A stretch of DNA of 64,000 bases from Rhynchosporium graminicola (Eukaryota; Ascomycota; Leotiomycetes; Helotiales; Ploettnerulaceae), in contig FJUW01000060.1 in the NCBI GenBank assembly GCA_900074885.1, forward strand, positions 331,206 to 395,205, given 5' to 3'. Of this stretch, positions 11,401 to 25,328 are shown piece after piece. The translations under genes and the position numbers were made by a program. Under the pieces are notes generated by a model. It did not search any database and was not told the origin of the DNA. It saw only the letters and a list, made by a program, of their open reading frames with translations. How positions within the stretch are numbered: the stretch's first letter is position 1; every line of letters starts with the position of its first letter.

Positions 11401-13495
11401 ATTAATAATCAGTAGGAAGTAGTAGTTTCTATATATTATAATTAGGAATTATCCGGCGATATCGAATTATATTAAGTTAAGAATTTCGATAAGCTATAGA
11501 CTTAGCTTCTTTAGAATCTAGTTCTTCATCTTTATTAGTATATATATATTATAGATATCTAAGTCTTAAGGAATCTTAATCCTCTTTCATAATATAATTA
11601 CTTTATATAAGTTTTGAATTTTATTAAGTCCGAGATATACGAATCGTCTATAGTACTTAAGGTATCTTTCGTAGATGATTTCGCGAGTTCGATCCTTTAG
11701 AATATCTTTAGTAACTATTTTATCTTTAGTATTACTATTAATAATTTCTCCGGCTAAGAGTGCCTTTAGCTATAGCTCGACTTATCCTTTTCTAATTACT
11801 TTACTATCGAACGCTCTTAAGACGTATTTTACGATATATAGCCCTTAGGATTATAAAGCTTTTAAGACCTTTTCGCTTGCTTTTATAATATAGATACTTT
11901 TATTATCGAATATCCCAAGGTAGCTACTTTTATAGAGTTTCTTTATAGAGATTAAATTAACGCTTAGTCTAAGCACGAAAAGTATATTATCTAAATAATA
12001 GGAAGTTCTATCTATAGCTTTAACTAGCGCTATTCCTCGTATACGAGATAATAGTATTCCTCCTCCTACTTATATATAGACTTTAGATATTAGTCTTAAT
12101 TCCCTAAATAAATAGAATTAGTTAGTTATAGATGAACTTGCGCTTATATCGACTGCGTCTTCCGGGGTGCTCTTACTAATCGATTCCTTTAATAATATGA
12201 CTTTTTCGATTTCGTTATTATTTAAGTCTAATATCTTAGTATTTAACTCTTCTTCAAAGTCGTACTTATCCTCTGAGTCTATAATAGTAGCGTACCCCTT
12301 CCTCTTATAATATAGATCTCCTTTTCTTAGCTTATTCAATCTATCTTTCCTCTCTAGTCTAGAGGAATTTTTATCTTTTATTTATAATCTTATCTTACGA
12401 GTAAGTCTATAGCTTTTCTTCTTCTCTTCTAAGCGCAGGCTTTTAGCGTATTCTCTACTAGTAGCTTAGAACTTATAGTTAATAATATTTTATCAGACCT
12501 ATAGTAAAAATATTCCTAAGAGATACTTGTTATATTTCGTTCTAAAGAGCTACTATTTTTATAAAAGTAATAGTTTAGATAATAGTATACTTATTTATAC
12601 TAGCTTTATACTACGTAAGCCCTCTCTTTACTTATACTTCTTAGTTTTAAGTCCTATAGTTAAAATTCCTTTTCCTATAGTATCTTAACTTTTTCTTCAA
12701 TAGAAAGAGATTAAGTAGTAAGAAATCTGTTAATTACTACGATATATCTTCCTTATTTTTAGAGTACTAAGTAAGAATTAGGAATAGGGTATTATTAGAG
12801 TATATATTCTTTATTATACTATTAGCTATAATAACCTTCCGGCGATATTCCTTTACCTTACTCTATGATCTATTAATACTAGTATCCTTATTAAATATAA
12901 AGTTTTATATACTTATTATATATTAGTTCGCAGTTAATAAGCTAGTCTTATCGTACTTTAGCTTTAATTAGGTCCAGATAGTAGTAGCGGTCTCGTATTC
13001 GTTAATTAGGATAGAGTCCTCCTTATCAAGTCCCTCGAGTAAGATTTCTAACGCTTTCGCATTATCCTAATCTTATTATATAGCTTTCTTAGTATTCTAA
13101 GTTCCTCTTAAGTATTTAAAACTACTTATAGTATTATTAACTATTAAGCTTAATAGTATTTCGGATTCTAGTAATAGTTTCTTAATACTTCTCTCACGTA
13201 AGATCTAAGTAAACTCTATCCTAGTAACTTCGACTATATAGAAGATACTTTTACTCTTAATCTTAACTTTTACTCTGCGAAACTAGTCCTTATAGTAGTC
13301 TCTACTTAGAGTTATTAAGTATTTACTATCTTTACTTATTTTATCCTATAGTTATTATAGGGTACTCGATATATTCGACTAGTATTTTATATATAGATAT
13401 AGCTAGTAGTTAGATTATTATTTATTACCTATCTATTTATATATAGAGGCTATACTCAGTTTAAGGGTTATAAGTAGTTTTCTTACTTTACTACT
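8422..13495 (-). pseudogene. Copia-B gag-pol remnant
   Basis: On the minus strand the order is gag (about 13,490-12,400), protease (about 12,130), integrase (about 11,900-10,700), RT (about 10,200-9,300) and RNase H (about 9,000-8,430). Landmarks are a decayed protease site (DISASSSITNQLYLF at about 12,140) and the RNase H end SKHIDIAFYFVRDLAK followed by DKIVTDSITKLL. One residual frame of 73 codons remains at 12,118-12,339. The closest relative in the window is Copia-D, which has the same domain order and conserved wording. Confidence 0.8.
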
Positions 13496-13679
13496 TGTCA
13501 CGGGTGAATAATATATACACGAGGGTTCATAGTAGTATTTAATAAGTTCGATAAGAAGGGAGTAAGAATCTAACCGGAAGCTGCAAGAAAAGGTGCGTAG
13601 TGCTAAGGCTTAACTGAGCCTTAGTTAGCGAGTCGTGCTAGTAATACTAGTACTATAACCTAAGGGCTTAACCCTTATA
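13496..13679 (-). repeat. 3' LTR of Gypsy-C
   Basis: 184 bp, TGTCACGGGTGAATAA to CCCTTATA. It contains the imperfect hairpin CTAAGGCTTAACTGAGCCTTAG's arms (CTAAGGCT / AGCCTTAG), conserved in the other LTR. Confidence 0.85.
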
Positions 13680-16600
13680 TTACTCCCCTCCTCCCGCTTG
13701 TTTTCTAGCGGAGACTAATAGTAAATAGTCGTAGAACCCCCCTATAGTTAATAACCGCGTTCTATTACTAAATATTAAGCGTTCTACTATTATTATTCGC
13801 TTTCTTTATTATAATCCCGCTATATTAAGCTAGCGCTCTGCTCCTATTATCGCTCGATCTAGCTATTATTATACTTCCTCCTATTATCGCTCGCTTCCTT
13901 TATTATTATCCCGCCGCATTAAGCTAGCGCTCTGCTCCTATTATCGCTCGATCCGGCTAAGACGTTATAAAAGAAGAGACCTTCTACCTTTTCAGACTTT
14001 TCTTTCTTCTTCTATATAATAATAATAACTATAATAAGGTAAGTCCCCTCCTCCCTTTTTCTATTAAAAGAAAATATTAAAATTCGCAAATTATATATTA
14101 AAAATCCCTTTATTATACTATTAGGATCCGCGCTAAAACTAGCGGAATTAGATATCTCTTATAATTTACTATATCGTCTATACTCTCTTAAGCTCTAATT
14201 ATATTAACTAAGCTATAAGTATCGTACTTTACCTATTCTCGGACGGAATCCTAACGAACTTAGTTAAATCGCTCCTAATCCTATATCTGCTATAAGAATA
14301 AGAAGAAGAATTACGAGAACCTATAAGTTTTCCTCGGATTCCGCGCGAAAATAGTTAGCTTGTATAATAGTCCTTAAATCTCTTATATCGCTTACTTTAT
14401 TTAGACTTATTCTACTAATACTAATAAGTAAGTATTATACTCTACTTATTTTTCGTTACTTTATACTCTATTTAGAAACGATACTTATATCGATCCTATT
14501 AAGGTCTTAAAGGCTTAGAAAGCTCTTAAGCCCCTCTAATCCTCTAGTCTTCTCTCCGCGTAAGTTTATTCGGACCTTCCTTATTCCTTATTAGTAACTG
14601 ATATTTTATAGTCCTCTAGCCTCTAAGGTTATTACTTCTATTATTACTATTATCGCTTAATAAGGTTAAATATAAGTTATTATTAGACTCTACTTGTTTT
14701 TCGTTAGCTTACTCTCTTTTAGTACTAGTAGAGTACCTCTAGCTCTTATTTTAGGACCCCGCTAAGCCTCTTAGGGATTCTATAGGAAATATAATAGAAT
14801 ATATATCCTTTCTATAGCGTTTTCTTCTTAAGAATTTGAAAATCTAAAATTAAATTCTAAAATCGATCTTTTTTTTTATTTTTTTTTTATTTTTTTTTAT
14901 AAAGATATAACTCTTTTCGTTAGAAAACGCTTAGCTTCCGACTAAATCATATCGGAAACCCTTCTCTCTCTTTTTATCCTTATAAACTATTCCTTTCTTA
15001 TTATTTCCCTTAAGGTCCGCTTCCTTCTACTTAGAGTTTTACTTTCCCCTTTACGTTTTCTTTTCCTATTTAGATAAGAGTTTATTATATATATTAGTAT
15101 TCTTATACTTTAGCTCGTATTTATCTAAGGCTATAGAGTCCGCTAAGTTTTCTAAGAGTTCTTATATTAGTTTATAATAACTTAATTATTTTATAAGTAC
15201 TTTACTAAACTTTCCTTTTCCTCTTTTCTTATCTCTTATATAAAGGATCTATTCTATTAAAAACTCTTTATATATCTTAAATAGGACTAGATCCGATTAT
15301 TTATTATTAGTCTCCTGCCTTATTAAAGGGTTATTACTAGTAAGTTATAGTAAATCCGTATAGAATACTAAATAAATATTCCTAGGGATCCCGGATAATC
15401 GTACGGATAATAGCAAAAGTACTTCTTCTATTATATATTTAGTATATTTAGTATCTAAGCTCTTCTTCAGATAGTCTATTTAGTAGTTATATAAGTCTAG
15501 TTATATCTTATCGCCCTTTCGATAGATTAGTACTAGAGTTCTAGTTTTATTAGTATTATCCTCTTATTTCTATATAGCTTTAGCTATATTTACTTAGTAT
15601 AACTTAGTAATATTCTTTATTTTCGTAATAAAAGCTCTAGCTCTTTCGCTCGATCTAAGTGTAGTATTTTCCTTAGTCTCTAGTTCTAATAGTATAGGAA
15701 ATAGCGCTTCGTAGCTATACGTTATAAAGAATAGACTTATTCCGAGTCTTACTTAATATTAGCTATTTAATACAAGTTATACTATAAGAAGCTACTTCTT
15801 CTAGTCTAACTACTCTTAATTAATAAAATTTTATAAATAAGCTTATACCTCTTAATTCAGTCTCTCTAAGCCTATATCTATTTATAAGTAGTATACGGAG
15901 CTTAATCTCTAGTATATGCCTAAAAGTTAATAAAACGTCTTCTAGAATATACTTATTTAATTCGTTCCTCTATTACTTATAATAGCTCTCGGTATATTAT
16001 AGTAACGTATTTAGTAGTCTATAAACCTCTCTATATACTCCTCTGCTTTTATACTAGGTATTACCTCTAATACGATAGACTTACTTAATCTATTCTTAAT
16101 TACTTAAAAGTATTAGTTCTCTTAAGAGTTTAGTAAATTAGTTATAAAGTCTATTAAGATCTCTTAGAAGAATTAGTTAAGTACTAGTAGTAGTCGAAGG
16201 AGTCCGTGTTTATATTCTCTCTATATCTTATTTCTTCTATAATAGTTATAGTTCCTTAAGAATTATTAGATATACTTCGATTATAAAAGCTAGTAGAATT
16301 ACCTTCTTAGTATAAAAGTAATAAAGTCCCTCCTAGGATACCTATATACTAGTATATCGTAAATAGACTAGATTAACTTTATTCTTAATATATTATCTCC
16401 TATTATATCTTCCGTAGAGTCTATAGAATATATAGTTCCTAGTACTTATAATTTACTCTAATAACGTAGTCTTCCTTTCGTTTTAATACTATAGTCTCTT
16501 ACTTGCACTTTAAGCTTACTTTCACTAAGTAACGATCAGGCTCCGCTCTAGATAGTATAGAGTATAGTTTTATATATCATATCGTTTTCGACTGCCTTTT

Positions 16601-17524
16601 CCTAGTATTCGTTTAGTTATTTATCCTAGAAAGGTCCCTTAGAGTCCGACTAATTAGTAGAGGGGATTATATCGGATTATATTACTAGAGTATTTAGTAC
16701 TATAATAACTAGAGCTATTATTGTATTTAGTTATATCGCTAGGAAGTCTAATACTATAGTAGTAATTACTACTCCCGCTAACTCCCTATCGAGTACTAGC
16801 TAGTTTTTCACGGAATCCGGTTCGAGAAATCTGCGAAAGTAAGACTCTTTATTATCCTTACTTAATATATCTTACTCCCTTCGCGATAAAGCGTCCGGAA
16901 TAGTCACTTCGCTCCTCGGGCGAAATACTAAAGAGAACTAGAATATAGCTAAAGTCTTATACTAGCGTATCTATTATTCTAATGACTATCTCTTTATTAT
17001 AAAATATTCTAAGTTCTTATAGTCTATCTAAATTATAAAGGAGTATATTAACTTTAGTTCGGGGGCCTAGAACTTTAAGCTAGATATTACTACGAGTATT
17101 TTTTTATTATAGATATCGTAGTTAATTTCAGCTTTATTTAGCTTTCGCGAGAAAAACCTAACAAAGCGAAGAACTCTATTCTTTTCTTATAGGAGCGCGC
17201 CTCCTAATATAAACCTACTATAATCCGTCTCTAAGAATATAAGCGCTTCCGGGTCCTACTATACTATTATAAGCGCTTTTATGAATTTCTTTTTTAAGGT
17301 CTCGAACGCTTCCTTCTCTTATTTTCCCTAGGAGAATAGCATTCTCTTACTAGTAAGCGTAATTAAGAGCTTAGCTATCTTTAAGTAGTTTAGTATAAAT
17401 CCCTTATAAAAGTTAGCGAACCTATTAAATCGCTTAACTTCTTTCGTTATTATAAGTGATTTCTAGTTTTTAATTACTTCTACTTTTTCTAAGTTAAGTC
17501 CTACCTTTTTTCTATTAGTATATA
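13680..17524 (-). pseudogene. Gypsy-C pol, downstream segment (RT end, RNase H, integrase)
   Basis: Minus strand. From 17,520 downward it reads RFNRFANFYKGFI, EAFETLKKKFIKAL, LETDYSRFILGGALL and VRFFSRKLNKAEINYDIY (about 17,130-17,450), the RT-connection and RNase H blocks of Ty3/gypsy. Integrase should follow at about 16,300-15,000 and is heavily decayed. The RT palm lies at 33,768-34,500, on the far side of Copia-D. Positions 13,680-14,900 are non-coding 3' sequence with a tandem repeat and T-rich runs. Confidence 0.75.
13798..13958. repeat. Two copies of a 67-bp tandem repeat in the Gypsy-C 3' region
   Basis: Positions 13,798-13,864 and 13,892-13,958 share the blocks TTAAGCTAGCGCTCTGCTCC and TATTATCGCTCGATC, with mostly C/T differences and a 94-bp period. 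Confidence 0.7.
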
Positions 17525-17760
17525 TTAAAAGGATTATCCCTTTTCTCGTATACTTATAGGGACAGGGGCAATATTCATATAGGAATTAGACACTAGTAGG
17601 TTAGACTATTATCTTTATTAAGTGACTTAACTTCTTATATTATAACTAGTATTTAACTCTAATATATCCCGGATATTATTTAATATCCGGACCTATATAC
17701 TAGCTCTAGTTCTAATTAGGTTACTACGTGATACTATACTAAATACTAACTATTCTAATA
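17525..17760 (-). repeat. 3' LTR of Copia-D
   Basis: 236 bp, TTAAAAGGATTATCCC to TATTCTAATA. It is followed by the minus-strand polypurine-like CTCTAAGAGGGAGT. Confidence 0.85.
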
Positions 17761-20700
17761 CTCCCTCTTAGAGTATATCACGATTACCTTATTACCTATA
17801 AGTCCTCTATAAGTCTTATTTAGCCTTTGAACCTTTTAAATACTACTCGTTCGAGTGGCTTTATTATTCTATCAGCGACTATTTCTACTATTAGGATATA
17901 GTCGACTTTAAAGCTCCTAGTTTCCGCTAAGTCGCGTACGAAGTGATAAGTAATATCGATATGCTTCGAGCGTTCGTTCAGGTGAGCGTTCTTAGTTAAG
18001 GTAATTACTCTTTAGTTATCTCCGAATATCTATACTAGTCTAAAGTCTTCCCTAATAAAGTAAGAGTATCTTAGATCTCGTAGTACTTATATAAACTATT
18101 AGCTTTACTTTATATAGTTCGTAAGTGCTATATTCTCTGATTCGTAGCTCGATATAGTAATAGAGCGCTACTTCTTACTTAACTAAGAGAACGATCTATT
18201 ATAGAATATTAATACGCTTCTAGAGATAATTTTCCGGTCGACCTTATTACTTACTTAGTCTATATTAGAGTAGAGAATTATAATATTATATTCTCCCTCT
18301 AGTCTATAGCGAATTCTTATCTTAATAGTTAACTTTAAGTACTATAGTAGCGCTTTTAGGGCGTATCTATAGTGCTTAGCTAGATCGCTTATGAATTAAC
18401 TAAGCTTTCTAAGGATAAAGGTAATATCTAGTCTTATAAAGATTATAGCGTATATTAAACTTCTAATAGCTTATTAGTATTCGTTTATATTAATCTTTTC
18501 GTTATTACTACTCGCGGGGTAAAGGTTCTCGTAGCCTATTATTAGTATCTATTTTAGTTTAAAGGTTTCTTAAGTAATACTAAACTTATTAAGTACGCTA
18601 AGTAGATATTATTCTTAGTCGATTTTAAGGACCCTAGATAATCTATCGCAAGTAACTCTAGCTTTAAGAATCTTCTCTATCTCTTTTAGATTCTTAGCTT
18701 TAAATCTTCTATAAAGTTTTATATAAAACTAGTCTAGCTCCCCTTTATTCCTAGCGCTCGCTATAATATCGTTAATATATATAAGGAGCTTAACTGAGTT
18801 TTCCTTATGCGTAAATATATATAAGTTAGTAGTACTCTATCGAAATCCTTATTCTAATAGTTCTACTTTTATAAGCTTATTCTAGTCTCTTACCGCTTAC
18901 TTTAGTCTATATAAGCTTTTTAAGGCTTACTATATATAACTATTCTTAACTTTAATCCCTTTCGGAACTTTTAAGAATATATCCTCTTTAAGTTCCGACT
19001 TTATAAATATATTCTTAATATTATATTATTAGTATTCTAGATCCTCTTTAGCGACTATAGCTAAGAAAAGCTTTAGTATATCTATCTTAACTATTAGCGC
19101 GAATATTTAGTTATAATCTAGCTCGTATACTTAGCTAAATCCTCTTACGACTAAGCGAGCTTTATATCGCTCTATATTCCCGTTTACTATAGTCTTTACT
19201 ATATAGACCTATTTATAGGATACTAAGTTTAATCCCTCTAGTATAATAACTTCTCAGAACGTCTCGTTTATATATAGAGATAATATCTCCTTAGATATAA
19301 TAGCTATCTACTACTTTACTTATAAGCTAGTCGTTACTTCTTTATATATCTTTAGGATCTTAATACCTGCGATTTCTATAGCTATAAGGGTAATCTCGAT
19401 CTTATCGCTTATCTATTTATCTCTTATAGATAAGTCTTTCTAGTTAGTTCATATAAGTTATCTTTTTAGTAGTATTTTCACGATTATAGCTCGGATCCTC
19501 TTAGCTTCCCTTTAGTCTTCCGGTTCTAATCTTACTCTTTTCCTAGCTTAAGTAAAGTACTTAAGTACCTCTTAGTTATATATAGATTAATTAAGTTAAC
19601 TATAGTTAACCTAAGTAGTAGTAGTTCTATTTATAGGAGTATCTATAAGTACTTTATTTATTAATTCCGAATCTCGATCTAGGGCCTTAGGGATTAAATC
19701 TTATATCTAGTAATCTATTAGTATTACTTTAGTAGAGTTATCCTAATACTCTAAGGTTAGTTCTGCTAATCTTAGTATTCTAACTAATAAGACGGACTCG
19801 TAGGTCGATTATACTAATACTAGTGCGTTCGTAGGTCTATCTTATATAATCTTTAGGTTATCTTTAGGTATCTTATTTAGTAAGATAATCTTAGGAGTAT
19901 AATCTAATATATTCTCTTTAGTAAAGCTTAGGATATTTATTAGTAGAATAAACGAAAGTATTTCTACTCGCAGATTTTCTATTATATTAACCTCTTTACT
20001 AATTTCCTTAGGTGCTCTAAGTCTCCCGCGAGCTCTTCTATCTAAAGTGATATTTATAGTTCCTTATAATCTAGCTATATAATTCCGAAGTCTTAGGTCG
20101 ATTAATCCTCTATTATTACTTTCCTTAATAACGATCTTACTTATTATAATCGTTAAGCCTCTTTCGGGAGAGTAGACCTTAAAGTACTTAGTTATATTTT
20201 CCGAATATCCTATAAAGACCTCGACTCTACTAGAGTTAACGAGCTTATTATAACGCTCGCCTGCGGGGATAGTTTTCTTATCTATATAATAGAAGTATTT
20301 ACTCTCTTATTTACGAATATAGTCGATTAATAGTATTTCTCTAGTAAAGGCCTTTATAAGAAAGGTCTTTTAATTATTAATTATTAGTCTAGTAATAGTG
20401 CGGTTTCTTATATACGAATTAGCTTCAGCGGCTTTATCCTAGAATTCTAGTAGTAGCTATACTTCTTTAAGTATTATACGTATATCGAATTCTATAGTCT
20501 AAATTGATCTTTTAGTAGGTCTATTCTAGTGTAATAATATAATAGTTATTAATTATACTAGTATTCTATCTTTAGCTTTCTAATTAAAAGTAGCTTTTAG
20601 TAATTCCGATATATTATTAGATCTCGCGCGTTTAATCTTCTTTCCGGATTATAGCTTAACTCTGACTTTCTAGTCCTTAAGTATCTAGTAGGTATCGCTC

Positions 20701-21777
20701 TTAGCTTTTAGTAGAATTATCTAATCTTATTAAGAACAGATATCGATAATTATTAGAAAGTAGCGGTTTTCTTATATTATAAGCGGAAACGATCTAGCGA
20801 TATCGAATTATACTAGATCGAGGATCTCGGTAAGCTAGAGGCTTAGTTACTTTGGAATTCGATTCTTTATTTTCGTAAGAGTATATATATTATAGATATT
20901 TAGATCCTTAGGGATTTTAATTCTCTTCTAGAGTATAATTACTTTATATAAGTTCCGAATCTTATTAGGTCTAAGGTATATAAATCGTCGATAGTACTTA
21001 AGGTATCGTTCGAGCTCCTTTCCTTCTACGTTATCCGGGTTATCTATAGTATTATCGTCTACTTCAGTAGCTAGAAGTGCTTTTAGCTTATACGCTAGCT
21101 ATTTATATTAGCTATAGTTAACTTATCTATTACTAATTACTTATCTATTAAAGGCTTTAGAGATATATTTTATAATATATAAGCCTTAAGATTATATCGC
21201 TTTTAAGACTTTCTTATTACTTTTTATAATCTAGATACTTTTATTATTAAACTTTCTAAGGTAATTACTTTTATAGAGTTTCTTTATAAAGATTAAATTA
21301 ATACTTAGTTTAGGAATAAAGAGTATATTATCTAAATAATAGGAAGTTCTATCTATAGCTTTAACTAGCGCTATTTCTCGTATACGTGAAGATAGTATTC
21401 CTTCTCTTACTTATATATAGACTTTAGATATTAGCTTTAATTCCCTAAATAAGTAGAGTTAGTTAGTTATAGATAAACTTACGCTTATATCGATTACTTA
21501 GTCTTTAAGAGTACTCTTACTTATTAATTCTTTCGATAATATGACTTTCTCTATAGTATTATTATTAGAACTAGATAATTCGCTTATATCTTTTCCGGAG
21601 TTTTCTAAGTCCTTATTAGTATCTGAATTAGATTCTGCGATAGTAGCGTATCCTCTTTTCTTATATCGCGAGTCTCTAGATTTTAGCTTAATAGAGCGTT
21701 CGTTTTTACTAAAGTAAGAAGATCGCGATTTCTTATCTTTAACTTATAATCTAGTTTTATAAGTTAATTTACTACTA
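17761..21777 (-). pseudogene. Copia-D pol (RNase H, RT, integrase, protease)
   Basis: This segment is collinear with Copia-B 8,422-12,500. On the minus strand protease lies at about 21,500, integrase about 21,200-19,800, RT about 19,600-18,700 and RNase H about 18,400-17,800. Stops occur throughout. Gag continues beyond the Fot1 transposon at 24,231. Confidence 0.8.
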
Positions 21778-24230
21778 GCCGGTTCCCCGACAGTTTGCAC
21801 TCGCTGGCTCGCTTACTGTCGGGGTTAGCAAATGCCGTCGACATGCAAAAGCCGTTAATTTTAATACTTGAAAACGCGTTCTACTACCTAAATTAACCAC
21901 TTTTGATATTACTACTAATATTCAGTTTTTATCAATTCTACCTAAAATACTAGTATAATTCATTCTAAGGCTTAAAACTCTATATAATTAATTCTAGCTA
22001 TAACTCCGTCTTCTTCTTAGTCACTTTCAGAGCTCTCCTCAAACTCTTATATAGGTGGTGACGACTCTATATACTGATCTTCTTCTTATAAAGCTTGACT
22101 TAGTATACAAAATATCTCAACCTCTTTATCTAGGTCTCTATTAAGCTCTAATTCAAACTGTTTTTTAGAAACTATAAGCGTAGAGTAGCCTTCTTCAGAG
22201 GAGAGTACTACTTCAGTAGGTATAAGCTGTTTATCTAGCTCTCTTTCTACTTACCAGAGCTCTGAATCAGATAGTACTATCTCTCCTCTCTTCTGAATCT
22301 CCTTCAATTGAAGCTTTCTAGCTCTATTTCTCTTCCGAGCTAGAACTCCTACTTGCTTTAAAGTCGCCTTATATCTTCTAATTATATTAGAAAGTACTCG
22401 GCTAGCTCTCTTAAAGCCTTCCTTCCTATCAGCTTCGGCTTTAGCTTGAATTTGGAGTCGTAAGTTACTAATTGTACCTAGAGAACCTCTATTTCCCTTA
22501 ATAGATCGACGAGAGGTTTTTATTCTTTTAGCGCTATTTTAGAGCTTCTGCTAAAGGATTGCGTTATCTGTAGAGGTAATATATGCCTTATAGAGCTATA
22601 TTATAGCTCCTTTTATAGAGTCTTGGAATATCTCCTTTAACTAGTCGGAAAACTGAGTCGGATCTCTTCTAATAAATGACTCTATTATAGTAGTAACCTT
22701 ATATACTCTCTCTATAGGCGTAGATAGAAGTAGAGGTAATTCCGGCTCTCTTAAAGTCAAGTTTATAGCCTTCTGCTTTCTAAATAACCTTATACGCTTC
22801 AAGCTAGCTTTATAGCTAAGGGGCTATATACTAGCGTTCTTGAAAGCGTTCTGAATAGTATACTATTATATAGTTTTCTGTCGTATACTAGTAAGGTCTC
22901 TAAAGAGAGAGGTAATTAAGTAGGTAATATCAAGGTTCCGTAAGCCTGAATTAATAGCTTAGGAATAATAGTGCTTCTAAGGTCGGAAAACACCTATATC
23001 TAATAGCTAAAGAGCGTAGGTAAGGTAACTTGGAAAGTACTATAGCTATATATGATTCTCTTAAAGGAGGACTATAAATAGCTTATAGTAGTGAGATTCG
23101 TGGCCGTCTAGAAGGAGTAGTTTCTATAGCTTATCTAGTCCGGCATACGAGTGTTTTATCAAATAGTAGGCGTATTCTATGATAATCGAGTTATTAATAT
23201 ACCTAGTAGAAGAGCAGGTAATTGTCTCGTCGCTAGAGAGGGTATCTGATATCCAATTTTCCATAATATACTCTCCAGGGCAAATCATAAAAGCTAGAAG
23301 CGTTCTCTTTCTATCGCCACGTATAGTTTCTATAATAGTAACTGTTTTATAGCTTCCTTATATAGGTGTATATAGCGTATTTATACTCTTTAGAACAACT
23401 ACACTCTCTGCGTACAGGAGGGCCCCTCGTATACTAGATTCGTCCATATTTAGTACTCTCTTTCCTTATATGATATTCAGCCTTAATAACTCTCTCTTAA
23501 GTGCTCTAAACTACTCTATAACCTCTTCTTCTGTATACGGCTCTACGCGTATAGCCTCTATAGGCTTTATCTTAATCGAATAGAGGTCGGGATGATTACG
23601 AAGCTACTTATAGTACCAGGTATCAGATAGAGGTAGCTTTAGAGGGTGCCAAGCCTATTAATATAGTTATTAGCAGAAGATCATTCTATTAGTAAGGAGA
23701 TCATACTACAAGTAGATAAGCGATTACTGATTTAACTATCAGATAAGTAGCTCCTATATCTACCTCCGAATAATTATAGCAATATTATATAATTGCCTCC
23801 TCCTGCAAGGCAGTAAGGAGCTTATTATAGCCACTACTTCCTGGAAATAGCTCCTTCTTTAAGCTACCTTTAGCCTCTATACGCCTTACTCTTATAAGAG
23901 CCTTAGTAAAAGAATTAACCTTAATATCAAATTAACGCGCTACTTTAGAGGGGCGATCTATAGGGTGCGCGATAGACTATAATTTGGCGTCTCGGAAGGC
24001 CTTTTCGTAGTCCGATTTAGTAGCATGACTTTAGAAGTAATATTTACTACAGGGTACTAGCATTTTAGGCAGAATTAATAAAAACTGAATATTAGTAGTA
24101 ATATCAAAAGTGGTTAATTTAGGTAGTAGAACGCGTTTTCAAGTATTAAAATTAATAGCTTTTGCATGTCGACGGCATTTGCTAACCCCGATAGTAAGCG
24201 AGCCCCGAGCGAAACTGGAGGTGGACCGGC
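21778..24230 (-). mobile_element. Fot1/pogo-type DNA transposon (copy 1)
   Basis: 2,453 bp, ends GCCGGT...ACCGGC, flanked by TA on both sides (21,776-21,777 and 24,231-24,232). The terminal inverted repeats are long, about 178 bp (21,778-21,955 and about 24,053-24,230). The left end contains a nine-base hairpin (CCCCGACAG at 21,785, CTGTCGGGG at 21,816). The element retains more CA/TG dinucleotides than its surroundings, so it appears younger or less hit by RIP than Copia-D, which it splits in gag. Confidence 0.88.
21985..24063 (-). pseudogene. Fot1/pogo transposase, multiply stopped
   Basis: Minus-strand frame starting with ATG at 24,063-24,061, at the inner edge of the inverted repeat. The N-terminal DNA-binding part includes YEKAFRDAKL and DRPSKVARQFDI-like wording. 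The DDE_1 core has NMDESSIRGALLYAE (first Asp) and LLLDGHESHYY (second Asp, hallmark of pogo/Fot enzymes). A charged, acidic tail (EFEESSESD*EEDG) ends near 21,985. TAG/TAA codons break the frame about a dozen times, mostly at expected Gln/Trp. It would cut and paste DNA at TA if intact; as read it is dead. Confidence 0.85.
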
Positions 24231-25060
24231 TAGTATACTTCTTCTTGTCTTTTTCTAAATAGAGGTTCTTAGTATACTCTCTACTTATAGCCTAGAATTC
24301 GTAGTTAGCAATAAAGTAATTACTAGATCCGTAGTAGAAATACTCATAAGAAATACTTATTATACTTCGGTCTAATAAACTATTATTCTCTCGAGAATAA
24401 TAGTTCGAGTGATAGTATACTTACTTATACTATTTCTATACTATATATACCCTTTCTTTACTATAGTTATTACTCTTAGTACTAAGGTCTTATAGTATTA
24501 ATTTATACTCTTCTAAGGCTTTTACCTTTTCTTTAGTAGTTATTAGAAGCTATAGTCTAAGGCTTTTAAGAAAGGTAGTATAGTAACCTTACTTTCGAAG
24601 CGATAGGGTAAGTAAGTAGAAAAGGGCTTTATTAGAATACGATTTTCCTATTTCTACGTTAGTAGTAATAAGCTTCCTACGGTATTCCTTTAGGTTTCGC
24701 TATAATCTATCTATCTTATTATCCTTATTAAATATAAAGGTCTGAATCTTTATTATATATATATTCGCTATTAACGAGTTCGTTCTATTATATTTAACCT
24801 TTAATTTAGTCTATAGTACTCCTACTGAATTATACTCGTTAAGTAATATGATATTATTATTACTAAGTCCTTCGATTATAATATCTAAGGCTTTCGAGTC
24901 GTTAGATATTTATTTCTCGGCTTTCTCTAGATTCTATATTCTACTGAGCCTCTCAAAATCGCTCGTAAGGTTATCTATAGTTAATACTAATAGTATACTT
25001 TCGGAGGTAGTCTCTAGTATACTTTTACTTTTTATTCTATCTCGAGTTATCTAAGTAAAG
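24231..25060 (-). pseudogene. Copia-D gag, middle part
   Basis: This is collinear with Copia-B 12,400-13,300 on the minus strand (gag, shortly upstream of protease). It is enclosed by the Fot1 transposon and Gypsy-G. A 68-codon plus-strand frame at 24,848-25,054 is an antisense by-product. Confidence 0.65.
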
Positions 25061-25328
25061 TGTAACGATACAAGACTCGAGGCGGTATATAAGTAAGAAT
25101 AAACAAGTAGGGAGGCTAAGAGCGGTCTTATATAGTCTACTACGAAGGAAATAAAAAGATAAGGAAGGAAGAAGAAGAGAGATAGAGTATAAGGCACCTT
25201 ATATATATATGCCGGTACTAGTCTGATACTATACTAAGTCGGATACTAGTTCTGCCGGGATACCTATAAACTTAGGCCCTAGTATCTATCCTTCTTCTTA
25301 TATAACCTTCAGGTGAGCTATTGTTATA
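25061..25328 (-). repeat. 3' LTR of Gypsy-G
   Basis: 268 bp, TGTAACGATACAAG to TTGTTATA. A run of ten C (the poly-G polypurine tract on the coding strand) follows at about 25,331. Confidence 0.9.

Noticed and set aside
12118..12339. 73-codon minus-strand frame as a separate gene
   Set aside because: It lies at the protease region of Copia-B and matches its frame; it is a surviving piece of the polyprotein.
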